Positions 9,501 to 20,600 of a DNA stretch of 64,000 nt are shown here, piece after piece; positions within the stretch are counted from its first letter, which is position 1, and every line of letters begins with the position of its first letter. Under the pieces are notes generated by a model. The model saw only the letters and a program-made list of their open reading frames with translations, did no database searches and was not told the DNA's origin. Source of the stretch: an uncultured Clostridia bacterium. Its GTDB lineage: Bacteria > Bacillota_A > Clostridia > TANB77 > CAG-508. The stretch spans positions 62,001-126,000 of the forward strand of contig CANQLO010000001.1 in NCBI GenBank assembly GCA_947624715.1, given 5' to 3'. The position numbers and the translations under genes were made by a program.

Positions 9501-11366
9501 TGAATATTCTAATATAACTTCTTTTTCATTAGTTGGTGCTAAATTGTCAAGTGTTATATCAGCAATTATTCTTACTACAGTTCCATTTGATGTAGATTGA
9601 GTACTATATTTTGTTTGACTTCCATCAAGATTTAATGAAATTGTATTTTCGTTTGCTACTACATTGTTTAGTTTTAGTTCGTCTTCATATATTAATCTTG
9701 CTTCCTTAATATTAATTTCTTTTACTTCGTCTGGTAAAATAATTTTAGCTTTTGCATTTGAATATAATGCATCAGTAATATCATTTGTTTCTAATGTTGC
9801 TGTTAAAATTACATCTTCATTTTTTATAACTGTTGACAAATTTTTATGATTTACATCTAATTGTGCTTTTGATGTAGGTTCTGTTAAATTTATAACTTTT
9901 GATACTTCCTTTGATGAATTCTCATTTTCATCTTTGTATCCATAAACACTAGCTGTTGTTGTTAATTCTGTGAAACTTGTAATTTGATCTTTTGTAAATG
10001 GAATATTTGAGTCTATTGCTTTTGATAAGATTATTTCTAAGTCTCCTTCTTTTACCACTTTACTTGTTTCTAAAATAATTTCTCTAGTATTTATATTTAA
10101 TTCATTATTATCTTTTGTAAGAGTTCCTAATTCTGTACCATCATTTGCTAAAACTTTTATAGTTCCTTCTTCTCCTAGAATTTGTACTAAGTTATCTTTT
10201 TCTACTTTTACCTTTTTATTTGATATATAATTACTTGCATCTAAACTATTAAACATTTCTTTAGATTCAACAATTTTTATTGAATCAACAACATCTTTAA
10301 AACCAACATTTGCTTTTACTCTTACTTCAAATCCTGTTTCTAAATTGTTTTGTCTATTTTTTATATTTGTATACATATATCCTTTGCTTAATTCTGCTGT
10401 TCCTGCTGTTTCTACTTCTACATATTTTCCAACTTCTTCATTTAATTCATATGTATAATTTTCTACTCTACCTTCTACTGTACTTTCCTTTACCTGTACT
10501 TTACTTACTACTTGTGATTCTATTGTGGCTGATTCTACTTGGGCATCATAAATATATGTTACCATATATTCATCTTGTGAATTCCATACAATCTTACCTT
10601 CTGAATCTGGTGTATTTTCTTTCTTTATTGTTAATACATCATTTTCATAAGTATATGAAATTCCTTTTCCTGTTACGATAACATTACTTGGCTTATTATT
10701 TTGTAGACTTGGAACATTTACAATGATCTCTTTACTTTGGACAGGCATTATATTATCCTCTAATCCTTCAGTTACTTTGAAACTTATCATTGTCTTATTA
10801 TCAAATTTAATATATCTTACTAGTTCTTGTCTTACTATCTCATTTGCTTCAGCTGTCCATTCTAAATGCTCTGTTAATGTCTTTTCAATCTTCTTTTCTT
10901 TGCCTTTTTCATTAACATATATTGCATTTAATGTTACTGTGCTGTCTTTTCCTAGAATGTCTTCAAACACTTTAGCTTCTTTCTTTAGTCTAATTGGTAA
11001 AGATACGTTTAAAATTTTTCCGGTATTTACTTCATCAAGTTCAATAACATTTCCATTGATTGACTTAACGTTTAAGTTACCATTATCAATAATTTCATAG
11101 TTATTATCTTTTAAAGTAACTACACAATCTTTTAAGTATCCTGTTTCTGAAACTTTAAGACTTAATTCTAATGATCCTTCTGTGTTTACATCCAATGATG
11201 CATTATAAGCATTATTTACAGTTGCATTAAATTCAACATTTTCTTCTTTAGTCTTTGAGTTTTGTGATAAGCTTTCTGCAGCATAAACAATAGCTGGTGC
11301 CATATTTGCACTAACCATAATTAATGTAATTATTACTGCAATAAATTTGTTTAAAAGTTTTTGCAT
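6585..11366 (-). CDS. Large DUF11/SdrD_B wall-associated protein (cassette 2, first gene)
   Basis: A 1,593 aa protein. It has a signal peptide ending near VYAAES, a long series of beta-rich DUF11-like repeats (for example TGKDVANNVNIDIKLPDGL and the similar SNDNISVNISDNIPSSL), and one SdrD_B domain from about residue 1252 (GTVWIDQNENGIKEE). The C-terminus has a hydrophobic helix after MATGREIASFTG and a basic tail, but no canonical LPXTG; ATGRE may be a divergent sorting motif or a simple membrane anchor. The first gene of a two-gene unit, it is preceded by a long leader with a conserved motif at 11553-11598. It is a clear paralog of 17626-22332 (same order, same AKSIVDYIPEGM / VTEVASKIQKGL region). 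No in-frame CGG. Confidence 0.8.
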   Translation of the reverse strand: MQKLLNKFIAVIITLIMVSANMAPAIVYAAESLSQNSKTKEENVEFNATVNNAYNASLDVNTEGSLELSLKVSETGYLKDCVVTLKDNNYEIIDNGNLNVKSINGNVIELDEVNTGKILNVSLPIRLKKEAKVFEDILGKDSTVTLNAIYVNEKGKEKKIEKTLTEHLEWTAEANEIVRQELVRYIKFDNKTMISFKVTEGLEDNIMPVQSKEIIVNVPSLQNNKPSNVIVTGKGISYTYENDVLTIKKENTPDSEGKIVWNSQDEYMVTYIYDAQVESATIESQVVSKVQVKESTVEGRVENYTYELNEEVGKYVEVETAGTAELSKGYMYTNIKNRQNNLETGFEVRVKANVGFKDVVDSIKIVESKEMFNSLDASNYISNKKVKVEKDNLVQILGEEGTIKVLANDGTELGTLTKDNNELNINTREIILETSKVVKEGDLEIILSKAIDSNIPFTKDQITSFTELTTTASVYGYKDENENSSKEVSKVINLTEPTSKAQLDVNHKNLSTVIKNEDVILTATLETNDITDALYSNAKAKIILPDEVKEINIKEARLIYEDELKLNNVVANENTISLNLDGSQTKYSTQSTSNGTVVRIIADITLDNLAPTNEKEVILEYSNEESGEQKNISSPIGIVAPTGFVTTNSLEVDGQKVTSQESNEQVVKINTNSDEKVMNISATVVNNLALDATGVTILGTIPTSGNKDASGADLGSNFDTVLNTAINVSREDVQVYYSENANETVNGESWKTEYTQEAKAFKIVITGIVTHGEVINFGYSVKVPANLEYGKISKASYGVYYNNNAEQGNTQNLVLARAVGVSTGEIPTIELEDSMIETNSESNIANGANVKEGKFITYRLKIKNTGKDVANNVNIDIKLPDGLAIVRTTYEMSDLPSYEYDYETKYLSTILETLNPDETYEIEYKLAVTQILTGTQNEVTEQKISAEVKADKLEESVTSEKTIKIVKGDIISYATSDKTNKSLKVGDTIQYYINIKNANYTSKNNIIAQIKLPSELKVISVVNNEDTKYNYDENSNTITYNKSKLNPGATDGILINLEVLDFKEDKQVKISSTIKCDEMKEEENLEEISYNLTKSIISSTLTSNIPEGNISDTDDLEYYINVKNNSNDNISVNISDNIPSSLRVLGYEIQDANGKRQIETNSKNILVSLTINKEETARITIKTKPYALQKGRVAEIENSATIEKDEISLKTNTLKHKIVGTSQNSAGPSLSPDGTLGDENLDEDIVTKEGTYKISGTVWIDQNENGIKEESEERLSGLTVKLYDKTTGNVALDVDGSELVGTTDDLGRYTFVNVNPGNYITVVEIEGLNYGVAPYKVADVLESENSDFVTTKIDGKEVAATDEIKVENINIYNIDLGLVKNKTFDLDISKTVTRISVANTKSETRTYDQNNLSVAKVELATANVEFATVLVEYTIRIENKGQVSGYAKSIVDYIPEGMTFNSELNSSWYLGQDGNAYNTSLANTLINPGEVKEVMIVLSRKMSSENTGTVRNTAEILMSYNEYGLEDIDANSGKTQDNTDDKSSADVVIGMATGREIASFTGITLGILSILAISIYEIKKHVISKMYNYLERR

Positions 11367-11552
11367 TGTAATCCTCCTTAAATTAACATAATCATATACA
11401 TATTATTATACTACGTTTTAGCCTTATTTTCAAGCTTTTTAAACAATTTTGTTGTATAAAAATTTAATTATCAAGCCTTTTTATCATATTTTATATTAAA
11501 ACATTATTTTTATTTTTTCAATGTCTACTATTTATTAATTATGTATAACTCT

Positions 11553-11598
11553 TTACGGAAGCTACTTTTAGGCTTTTTATATTAAATTTATATTACAA
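11553..11598 (-). promoter_or_regulatory. Conserved leader motif, copy 2 (TTAATAT ... TTCCGTAA)
   Basis: Read on the minus strand this is TTGTAATATAAATTTAATAT, then 18 bases, then TTCCGTAA. The same arrangement and spacing precede the paralogous cassette (22497-22541), and a related form precedes the DUF4321-radC-mre operon (29022-29050). It sits about 190 bases before the start of the 11366 gene, implying a long 5' leader. It is probably promoter plus an early transcribed element; the class of promoter is not recognised. Confidence 0.5.
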
Positions 11599-11676
11599 AT
11601 TGTGGTATAAAATGTAATCTTTAAAGCCAATTTTCTCTTTAAAGTCTTATATGCGTAAATACATTTCCATAGCTTC

Positions 11677-11710
11677 AAAAATGAGTAGTAATAAATTACT
11701 ACTCATTTTT
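11677..11710. terminator. Terminator of the upstream adhesin cassette
   Basis: AAAAATGAGTAGTAA and TTACTACTCATTTTT form a perfect 15 bp stem with loop TAAA, just after the stop at 11727 on the minus strand. It can act in both directions. Confidence 0.9.
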
Positions 11711-11726
11711 GTATTAGACATTAGAT

Positions 11727-14700
11727 TTACTTATTTAATATTTTCTTTTTTATTATGCAGATTGCTATAATTATCATTCCTAAACAACTTACTACTATTA
11801 CTATTATCCTATTATAAGCTCTATTTTCTCCTGTTGGTACTGTTATTTGAACTTTTTGTGCACTATCTGAGTCTAATTCTTCTGGGTGTATCCATTCTGT
11901 TGATTCATCTATTGAAAGTTCACTTGATTGATATGGCATAGGTTGATTTCCTACTCTTGATAATTGCATTCTCCTTCCACTTGTATTTGTTGTTTCTAAT
12001 ATTTCTGCTAGATTTGTATATATTAAGTTTTTACTTTTCATAGTATTTGCTATTAAGGTTGATAATACTAAAGATATTTCTCTTCTTGATAAACTTGAAT
12101 CATCTGTTGTATCTATCGCTCTTGGTATTAATTCTCCTGCTAGTCTGTTCGTTGTTAATAGTACATTAAATGTATTTAAGTTATCTTTATAATAGATATT
12201 TACCAAGTCATTATCTTCATTTTCTTCTTCATTACCTAGAATTACACTTGTTGTTATTATATTCCAATCTTCTACGCTATTTAAATTATTTTGATATTGT
12301 ACATCATAGTTTACTTCATTTGTTATATAATCTATTACTCTTCTTGCATTTGTTTTTGATATATTTTCTAATCCTGGATTAGCCGTTTTTCCTAGATAAT
12401 AGAAGTTTTTATCTAAATAGTCTACTTCTCCGATATTATCTATACTTATCTTATATGTTAATCTTACTTTTGCTCCACTCATTAATTCTTCATCCATATA
12501 TGCATAAACTAATTCTTCTTGTCTTTCTTTTTGACTTATTTCTATATCATGTCTTAATCTATAAGCTAACCCTCCACTTTGTTCAACATAATAATCATCC
12601 ATTGTATATTGGTTATGTTTACCATATATTAGATTGTTTACAGATTGATTTGTATCAAATAATATTTTGTCATTTGCTAATCTTATTTGAATATTTGCTA
12701 GTTCTTTTGATAATTGTAACTGTGCTTCTGGTCTTTCAGTTAAGCCTAAATCTATGTCTTGTAAATGATATCCTAGATTTTGTACATATTGAGTAACAGT
12801 TTCTTCTTCATTTTTAGTATATACATCAGTATAATCTCTATTATATTCAACTTCTGCTTTTATTACACCAGTTTGTGCAACCATCTTTGTATTATTTATT
12901 AATTCTTTTATTGCGTCTATTTGAGCACTTGCTGATTCATATTTTGCCTTGGTTGTTAATTGAGTTGCAGATGCTAATACCTCTGCTCTATGATTTTTTA
13001 ATGTCTGCAATCCTTCTACTGCTGAATTTTCTTCACTTCCCATAGAATATGCCATTTCTTTTTCTCTAAATGAATATACATCTTTTGCGTCTGAAATATT
13101 TTCTATATTACTTTGAACTATGTCATAATTATACATTGATGCTTTATCATTAGCATTATCCATATTATAATTTTGTAATTCTGTATTTACATATCCTATA
13201 ATACCATTATAATTATTTGCAGATGCACTTTGATTTACTCCTTTTTGGTATATAGTTGATTTATAGTCTTGTCCTGTATATGATATACTATTTAGTCCAG
13301 TTGAACCTAGAATTCCTGCATCTTCATCAATTATACTTTGTCCACTTAGTGCCCCTTGAGCTTCATTTTCTGTATTTGTTAATACAGTTTGTGTAGTATC
13401 ACCATATATGAATCTTATAAAGAAATCTCCTGGTGGCAATGAATCAAATCTATATTCTCCTTCATTCTGTGTTAAACTAGATGGATTTACTGCAAATACT
13501 CCTTGTCCTGATAATATTACCTTTGATTTATCTGTTCCACTATAATATCTTGGATCCTTTGTACCTGCATTTAAATCAGTCCAATTACTTCCATTTCTTT
13601 GATATACCATACTTGACCATGTATGTTCTCTTATATAATTACCTGTTGAAAATCCTTCTCCATCAACTTCTTGTACTAATTCAACCAATTGTACTGTTAC
13701 ACCATTTATCTTTTTATCACTATTTGAGTATACATCTGTATCGCTAGGATTATATACACCATTTCCTATTACTGCTTGGTCAGATACCTCAGTTCTTGCG
13801 TCTTCAAATACATATCCACTAAAACTTCTCATGTCATCTGCATCATTAGTATCTATTACTAATTTTAGGTTTGAAGCTTTATCTGTATCATCTTCTAATC
13901 TATTTTCCCATGAGTTAGTTGATGATATTATATTTCCGTTTGATGGATCTATATCTCTTGGTTTTAAGCTTCCTGGATTTGAATCTAAGTCGATTACACC
14001 TGCTTTTGTTCCATCTACATATGTTGTTGAGTAACCGTTTATTTCTACTATATTTTTCTTTCCTACTGTATCTACTACATTTCCTTGTAGAAGTTCATTT
14101 ATATCTTGGTCAATAAAGACTTTTCCTGTATCTGGATCATTATTTACTTTGAATGTTATATATAAGTATGTAATATCTCCTGGTCTAAGTTTAACGTTTC
14201 CTTCATTTCCATCTGCTGTATCTTTTATTCCTGTTATATATAAGCTTGTATAATCATTCAAACCAATAATATTATTTCCAATGTTACTATATATTGAATT
14301 TTTACTTATATTTATTTCATATTTCTTATTGCCTTTTGAATCTCCTAAGAATGTATTATCTTTTACAATACTATTATCTGCTACATCAAAATAGTTATAT
14401 TGTTTACCATCATAGTAGTCTACTAATTCATCTACTGATGTCCATATATCTTGTGATTGATTTTTTATAGCTATTTTATATGTTACAAATACTTGAAGAT
14501 TCTTAATATCACTTTCTGAGACATCTGAACCATCATATAAATATTCTGATTTACGTAATTCTCTTTTATATATTTCTCCTGAATTATAGTCTGGATTATT
14601 TGCTCTATCTTCATTATCTGGTCCATTAAATACATAATCTCCAGTATCTATTATCCAATTTCCTTCTGAATCAGTCTTAGATTTTTTCTTGTTGTACATA

Positions 14701-17604
14701 TATTCTTGCTTTTTACCATTTACTAATAATGTTGTTTTATATAAATCTTTTGAAATCCATAAGTCTGCACTTGTTCTTAATTTTATTCCAAAGTCTACAT
14801 TTCTGCTTTGGTCACGCTTTTTTATATAAAGATATGGATATCCTTTTACATTACCCTCTTCTGGTAATCCATCAACATCTTCTAGAACAAAGTAATCTAG
14901 TTCTGGATATGCAATTGTTGTACTTTTTATCAATGTATCATTCATGTATTTCCATATATTATTTATTTCATCTGCTGATATGCCCATATTACTTAATAAA
15001 TTTGCAAATTCATCTTTATATTTATCATATCCTTCTTTTGCTATCCTATTATTGCTTACAGGATAATATGTTGAATCCATTGTTCCGCTATTTGTTGGAT
15101 TAAAATCATTTTTATTTATTGTCATATTGTAGAATAATTCTAATGCATCATAATATCTAAATGATCCACCATTTGTTCCTGAACTTCCATATTGAATATA
15201 ATTTTCTTGACTATTTTCTATTTTAGTAAATAGGCCGGTAGGCTTTTCTCCATTCACCATCCTTATTATAATTTTGTGGTGATGAACTTATCTGATCAAA
15301 ATAATCGTTAAATTCATTTCTATCCTTGTCTTCTTCTTTTGCTGTTGAATATCCTCCACTTAGATCATTAGTATATTTTGTATCTTCAAATCTCATTCCA
15401 TCATATGTAAATATAATTTTATACTTATGCATTGGATTTATTTTTTGAAATCCATAGTTTCCATCTTTGTCAGTTGTTGTTGTTGACCTTATTGTTCCAT
15501 TTGAATTATCATACAATTGTACTTGTATACCACCCAGAGCAATGGAGTCATCTCGTCTTATTCCAGTGTAATCTCCTGTTTTATTTGACGGCAAGTCTTC
15601 CCATACATTTCCGCCAATATACATATTTATTTCTTTTCCATAGCCTTCTACTCTTTCTGCTCCGAATTCAGTTTCAAATCTTGTTTCTGCTAGTAATTTC
15701 CATCTTTCTAGTTCTAAAGTGCCACCTGGTCCCGGATCTGGTTCTCCACCTGGTCCCGGTCCTGGTCCTGGTCCCGGTCCTGGTCCCGGTCCTGGTCCTG
15801 GATCTGGATTTCCACCTGGTCCTGAGAATATAGTTACTTTATCTAGTTTTACTGCTGGTTGAACTTTTTCAATATCAGCATCAATTGTAATATCTGTTAC
15901 TCTCATAGCCAAGAATACTGTTATTGAATCACACAATTCCTTTAGAGCTTTATCTTTAGCTTCATCTATTACATCTTCTTGACTTTCACTAGTAGTACCT
16001 TCATACTCTCCAATGCCCTCGTAAGTGCCACCATCAATTATTATTTTACATTTATATTTATAATAATATGAAGTCTCTGTACTTTCAATTTCCCAAGTTC
16101 CACCAGGTTGAGACAAAAGTGTATTCTTTTCGTCTTCTGTTTTATTATATTCGTAATTACCATCTTTATCCTTCAGCGTATATGTTTTTGTTTCTTCGCT
16201 TTCCACTTCCTCATAACTTGGAAATGGTGTACCAGTAATATCAATATACTTACCATTAAATATTATACCTGGCCAACTAGTAAGTACAACATCTACATCA
16301 TTTACACCCCAATCTGATATTCTCATTTGTATTATTGATGCCAACGCTCCAGTTACATCTCTTTTCCATATCGCTAGTTGTTCTTCTAATGGAGGATTAT
16401 CCTCGTTTAGCCAAAAATGATATAGATCAAAACCCGTATCACTATCTGGCATAATAATCCACTGATTAAAAGAATCAGAATATTCTTTAAAAAACTTTTT
16501 TTGAAAAGCTATAACTGCTTCCCTGAATAGACGACCTTGATCTTGAAGCATTTTAAATTTAATATGTTTTGACCTATAAGTATATGTATAATATAATGAA
16601 CCATTATTTGTAATTTTTCTTAAATAATTAACTTGTGCTACTGGCTTAATTGATTTAATTTCTGCATCACCTGAATTATATCTAATGTAAAATTTTTGAC
16701 CAAACATTGGGAAATTACCTCTAAAAGCATTTCCATCTTCATCAATTATTTCAAATTGTGATTGATCCAAACTAGCAGATGAGCCATTTTCATAATATAC
16801 TGTTGCTTCTATTCTTCCTACACAAAAAGCATTTTGTGAAGTCCAACCATCAAAGTCTTCAAGAATCTCTCTATATACAAGTTCTCCCATTGAAATACTT
16901 CCAGTACCTGGTTGTGCACTTTGATTTTGATTTTCAAAACTAATAGCATATGGTCCTACAGTATAGGTTGTATTTCTTTGATCAACAAGAATTTTTACAT
17001 CATCATTTGTAATCGATAAATTTAACTTTTGTTCACTATTTAGTGCTCTGTATACAAAGTTAGCAAATTGAGTTGCTCTTCCCATTATTCCACTTGTTTC
17101 AGTAGTAACAGTAGGACATTCTGCTTCTAATATAAGACAAGACTTTCCTCCAGTATAATCCTTCCATTTTTTAGACTCCCATACAATATTTTGTATTTGT
17201 TCTTTTGTTCCATTAAAAGCTCTTATATAAGCGATACTTTGTGCCATCTCAGTTTTAAATTTGTATTCATATGTAACTTCTTGCTTTCTTTTTCCACCTA
17301 CTTTATCTGGTAAAATCGTTCCAGAATTTGTATACTCTTTTCTTAGTGTTAAAGTCCAGCCATGTCCAGCACAATATGTATTACCATCTGGAATAAATGT
17401 ATACATATGATTAGAATTTCCTCCAACATCTACAGATCCACCAACAAAAGAATTAGCAGGAGCTGTTGCAGCAATTGAGTTTAAACTATCTTGTTCTACT
17501 TTAGCCTCAGAAAAATTTAAGACTTTTTCTATTTCAATCATTGTAGCAATTATAACTGTGACTAAAACAATTGCCATTAATATTGATTTTATTGTTTTAT
17601 GCAT
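11727..17604 (-). CDS. Large SdrD_B-type adhesin, one gene interrupted by a CGG +1 recoding site (cassette 1, second gene)
   Basis: Two frames, 15223-17604 and the one ending at 11727, are one gene split by a single extra C at 15237. Skipping the C of the in-frame CGG at 15235-15237 joins them into 1,958 aa (5,877 coding bases) reading KAY-G-LFTKIENSQENY. This aligns with KAY-A-LLSKLARDNGEY of the intact paralog at 1549-6582. The protein has a signal peptide, a TYTVGPYAI domain, a Pro-Gly linker, an SdrD_B domain near residue 661 (GGNVWEDLPSNKTGDYTGIR), a second one at FSGYVFEDARTE, and a C-terminal VPTGENR signal, helix and KKKILNK tail. The first P of LPXTG is replaced (TVPTG). ATG 17604 follows AAAGGAGG. 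The alternatives are a broken gene or an indel error. Confidence 0.75.
15235..15237 (-). other. Recoding site 1: TAC-C-GGC in adhesin
   Basis: The in-frame CGG is followed six codons later by a stop-bound frame. Dropping the C (complement of 15237) gives Tyr-Gly790 and restores the paralog alignment. Confidence 0.75.
15724..15817 (-). repeat. Pro-Gly dipeptide repeat linker
   Basis: Tandem GGTCCT/GGTCCC hexamers encode a run of (Gly-Pro) units flanked by DPGPGG in the adhesin. Extended PG linkers act as rigid spacers between wall-protein domains. The GC content is far above the local average, and such a repeat is prone to slippage length changes. Confidence 0.85.
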
Positions 17605-17625
17605 TTCTACCTCCTTTCTTTCATA

Positions 17626-20600
17626 TTAGTTGTATTTCTTTAATTTAACCTCCAATAATTTATAGCATCCAAAAGCAATTATAAATGTAACTATTATTAT
17701 GCTTACTGATATTCCTAAAGTCTGTAAAATATATTTTGTAGAACTTTCTGTTAAATAAATTTGAGCTGATTTTGCTTTGTTTGCTTCTAATTTAGTCTTA
17801 GCAATTTCTTCTATTCCATATTGGTTATAAGTTCCTCTTATCTCTGAACTATTTGTTATTACTTCACCAACTTTTTTATTTTCATTTTTTATTAAAACTA
17901 ATTTTAATTTTTCAGTTTCGCCTGATTTAAGTAGCTTATCAGATATACTAGAATTTATGGCTTCATTATCTTCATTAATATACCAATCTTGATTTAATTC
18001 AGAAACAAAGCTTAATCCTTTTTGTATTTTACTTGCTACTTCTGTAACATAGCCATCTACATTACCTTCATTTTTAACTTCTATTAAATATTCAATAACA
18101 AGAACTGTATTGTCTATCTTCTTATTATCTACTTTTAGATTAGCTGTAAAATCATCATACTCATAAGTCTCTGTATTATCTCCATTAATTACTGTAATTT
18201 TTGATATTTTATTATTTAATGTTATTTTAAAGTTTTCAATATCCATTAATCCTAAATCTATGTTATATATGTTTTCTCCGTTTAATTCTATAACGTTAGA
18301 TGCTGCAGTATCTATATTTTCATTAATTTTACTAGCATTAATCTTATCAACATTTATTTTATTGGTCTCTATAAAATCATTATCTTCATTAGATGATAAC
18401 TCTCCTGCTTGATAGTTTGCTATTTTATATATTTTATTATCATAATTTGCAATAACAATATATTGACCACTATATAAATTATCAAATTTATATTCTCCAT
18501 TATCATTTGTAGATACTGAAATATCATTTCCTTTTTCATCTTTTAGATAGTCTTGTTTATTAACATCATATAATTTTAACAAAATACTAGATATTTTTGT
18601 TTCATTTTCATCTTGTGCTGAATTACCATTTTTGTCATACCATACTTTTCCAGAGATTGAATATATATTTTCTGTTTCTACTTGATTTTCACTACTAACG
18701 ACTGTATTATAGTTTGATGTTCCTTCTATTTGTTGTGTTATTTTATCAACTTGTAAGTCCAAATCATTAACCTTTATTGATACGTTATTTTCAATTTGTT
18801 TTACTTGATTAATACTGTCTAATATATATGGTTTTGCAACTATAGTTACTTTTATATTTTCACCTGCTTCTACTTTTTCATATATTGTTGTATTAAGTAT
18901 GCCATTTTCTCTTGTATATGTATTTTCTCCATTTTTTACAGTATAGCTAATTAATTTTAATTCACTTGGTAATTTATTAAATATATTGATTAAAGCTGGC
19001 TTTTTAGATTCATTTTTTACGTTTATATAGTATTCTACTGTATCTGTATCTAACATTTTTTCTTTAATATTACTACTAAAAGTTGCTGAAAATCCTTTCA
19101 AGTCCAAAATTGTATTACTAACTGTGTTAGATTTAATTTCTTTTTCAGCATTATCATATGTTGCTTTTGCTATTAAAGAAATTTCTTGACTTGGCTCTTC
19201 TGAATTCATTACCTTAGCAGTAAAAGTATAAGTTTTATATTGTTCTAATGATTCTATATAGTATGATAAAACTCTTGTTTTTTCATTATAATTTCCACCT
19301 TCACAGTTTACTATATCTATATATTTTGGTATATCTATGTTTATTGTAACATTTTTAAATTCATTAATTTTATATGGATTTACTGATAATTTATATTCTA
19401 TCTCATCTCCAATTCGTACACTTTCATTTTTTTGGAATGTGAATATTCTCATTTCAATTGTTCCATCAGTCATTTTATTTTCAAATGAAGCAGTACTATT
19501 TTCTAACATATTATCAGCTTTAATTTCTGTTCTCAATGTAACTGATTTACCTTCTTGTGCTGAAACTCTTATAACATATGTAGCTTCTACTGTTTCTCCT
19601 GGATCTATTTTTTCTATTGTTTTTGTTAAGGTAGGTTCATATATAAAATAATTATCATAAACGTCTTCATTCTCAATTTCTTCTTCTACATAAAATTGTG
19701 AATCTTCTGGCTTTTCTACTGTTAGAGTTACATTTTGTGCTGTTTTTCTTCCTGTGTTTGTTGCCTTAACTATATATTTTATATATTCTCCATAATAAAT
19801 ATTGTCTCCGTTTTTTATTTCATCATTTAAATAAAAGTCTGATGCAGTTATCTCTGTTTTTATTATTGGTAAACGTTCTGTCTCTATACTTAATATTTTT
19901 GAAGAAATTGAATTTTTCTCTATTCCATCCTTTGCTCCATTGTTATAATATATACTGTATTGTGAATATGCTTTATTTTCATAATTCAAGTTTTGTGGTA
20001 TTTTTGCATTATATGAAAATACTATTTTTTGTGCCGGCATAACTTCAGATTTAGGTATTATTAGATAAGATTTACTTGAATCTTTTGCTTCTAGGCTCCA
20101 TCCATTTTCACTATTGTTTAAATCATAAGTTGCATTTCCATTATCTGAATAATATATATCTGCATCTATTCCTTCTACATTAATTGTGGTAAGCATAGTA
20201 GTAGTAAAAGTTGAATTTAAATTTTCTTCACTTGCATCTGTTTTGCTTGATTCTTGTGAAGGAATTCTTCCTAATATTGATAAGCCTTGTACATTTTCTT
20301 TAAAATTACTTACTATTTTTCCACCTATTTTTATTTGTTTTTCTTTATCATTAGCAGGTATTTCTACAACTTCATCTTCTGTTATAGCTGATACTGTTTT
20401 ACTTAATGTTCCTTCATTTGATGTAATAAATCCTGTTGGTGCAATTATTTTTACATCTGCTTCAGTTGATTTTAACTCATTTCTAGCGACATTAGTATAT
20501 TGCATTGTTACTTTTTCATCTGAATTAACAGCTAAATTATCTAGTTCTAAGTCTGCAACTATTCTAACTACTGTACCATCTGCAGTTGGAATATTACTAT

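Larger units (their letters stand above)
11367..11726. other. Intergenic region between the two adhesin cassettes
   Basis: About 360 AT-rich bases without a gene. It contains the conserved leader motif of the downstream minus-strand cassette (11553-11598) and the terminator of the upstream cassette (11677-11710). Confidence 0.6.

Noticed and set aside
10310..14116. Plus-strand open frames opposite the adhesins (Leu-rich)
   Set aside because: They are antisense shadows of long minus-strand genes, Leu/Tyr-rich, without ribosome sites.
15724..15817. Pro-Gly repeat slippage as cause of the adhesin frameshift
   Set aside because: The repeat is in frame on both sides; the shift maps about 500 bases downstream at the CGG.
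11727..17604. Two separate adhesin genes overlapping at 15223-15260
   Set aside because: The downstream frame lacks a ribosome site and signal peptide, and the two products are consecutive parts of the intact paralog at 1549-6582.
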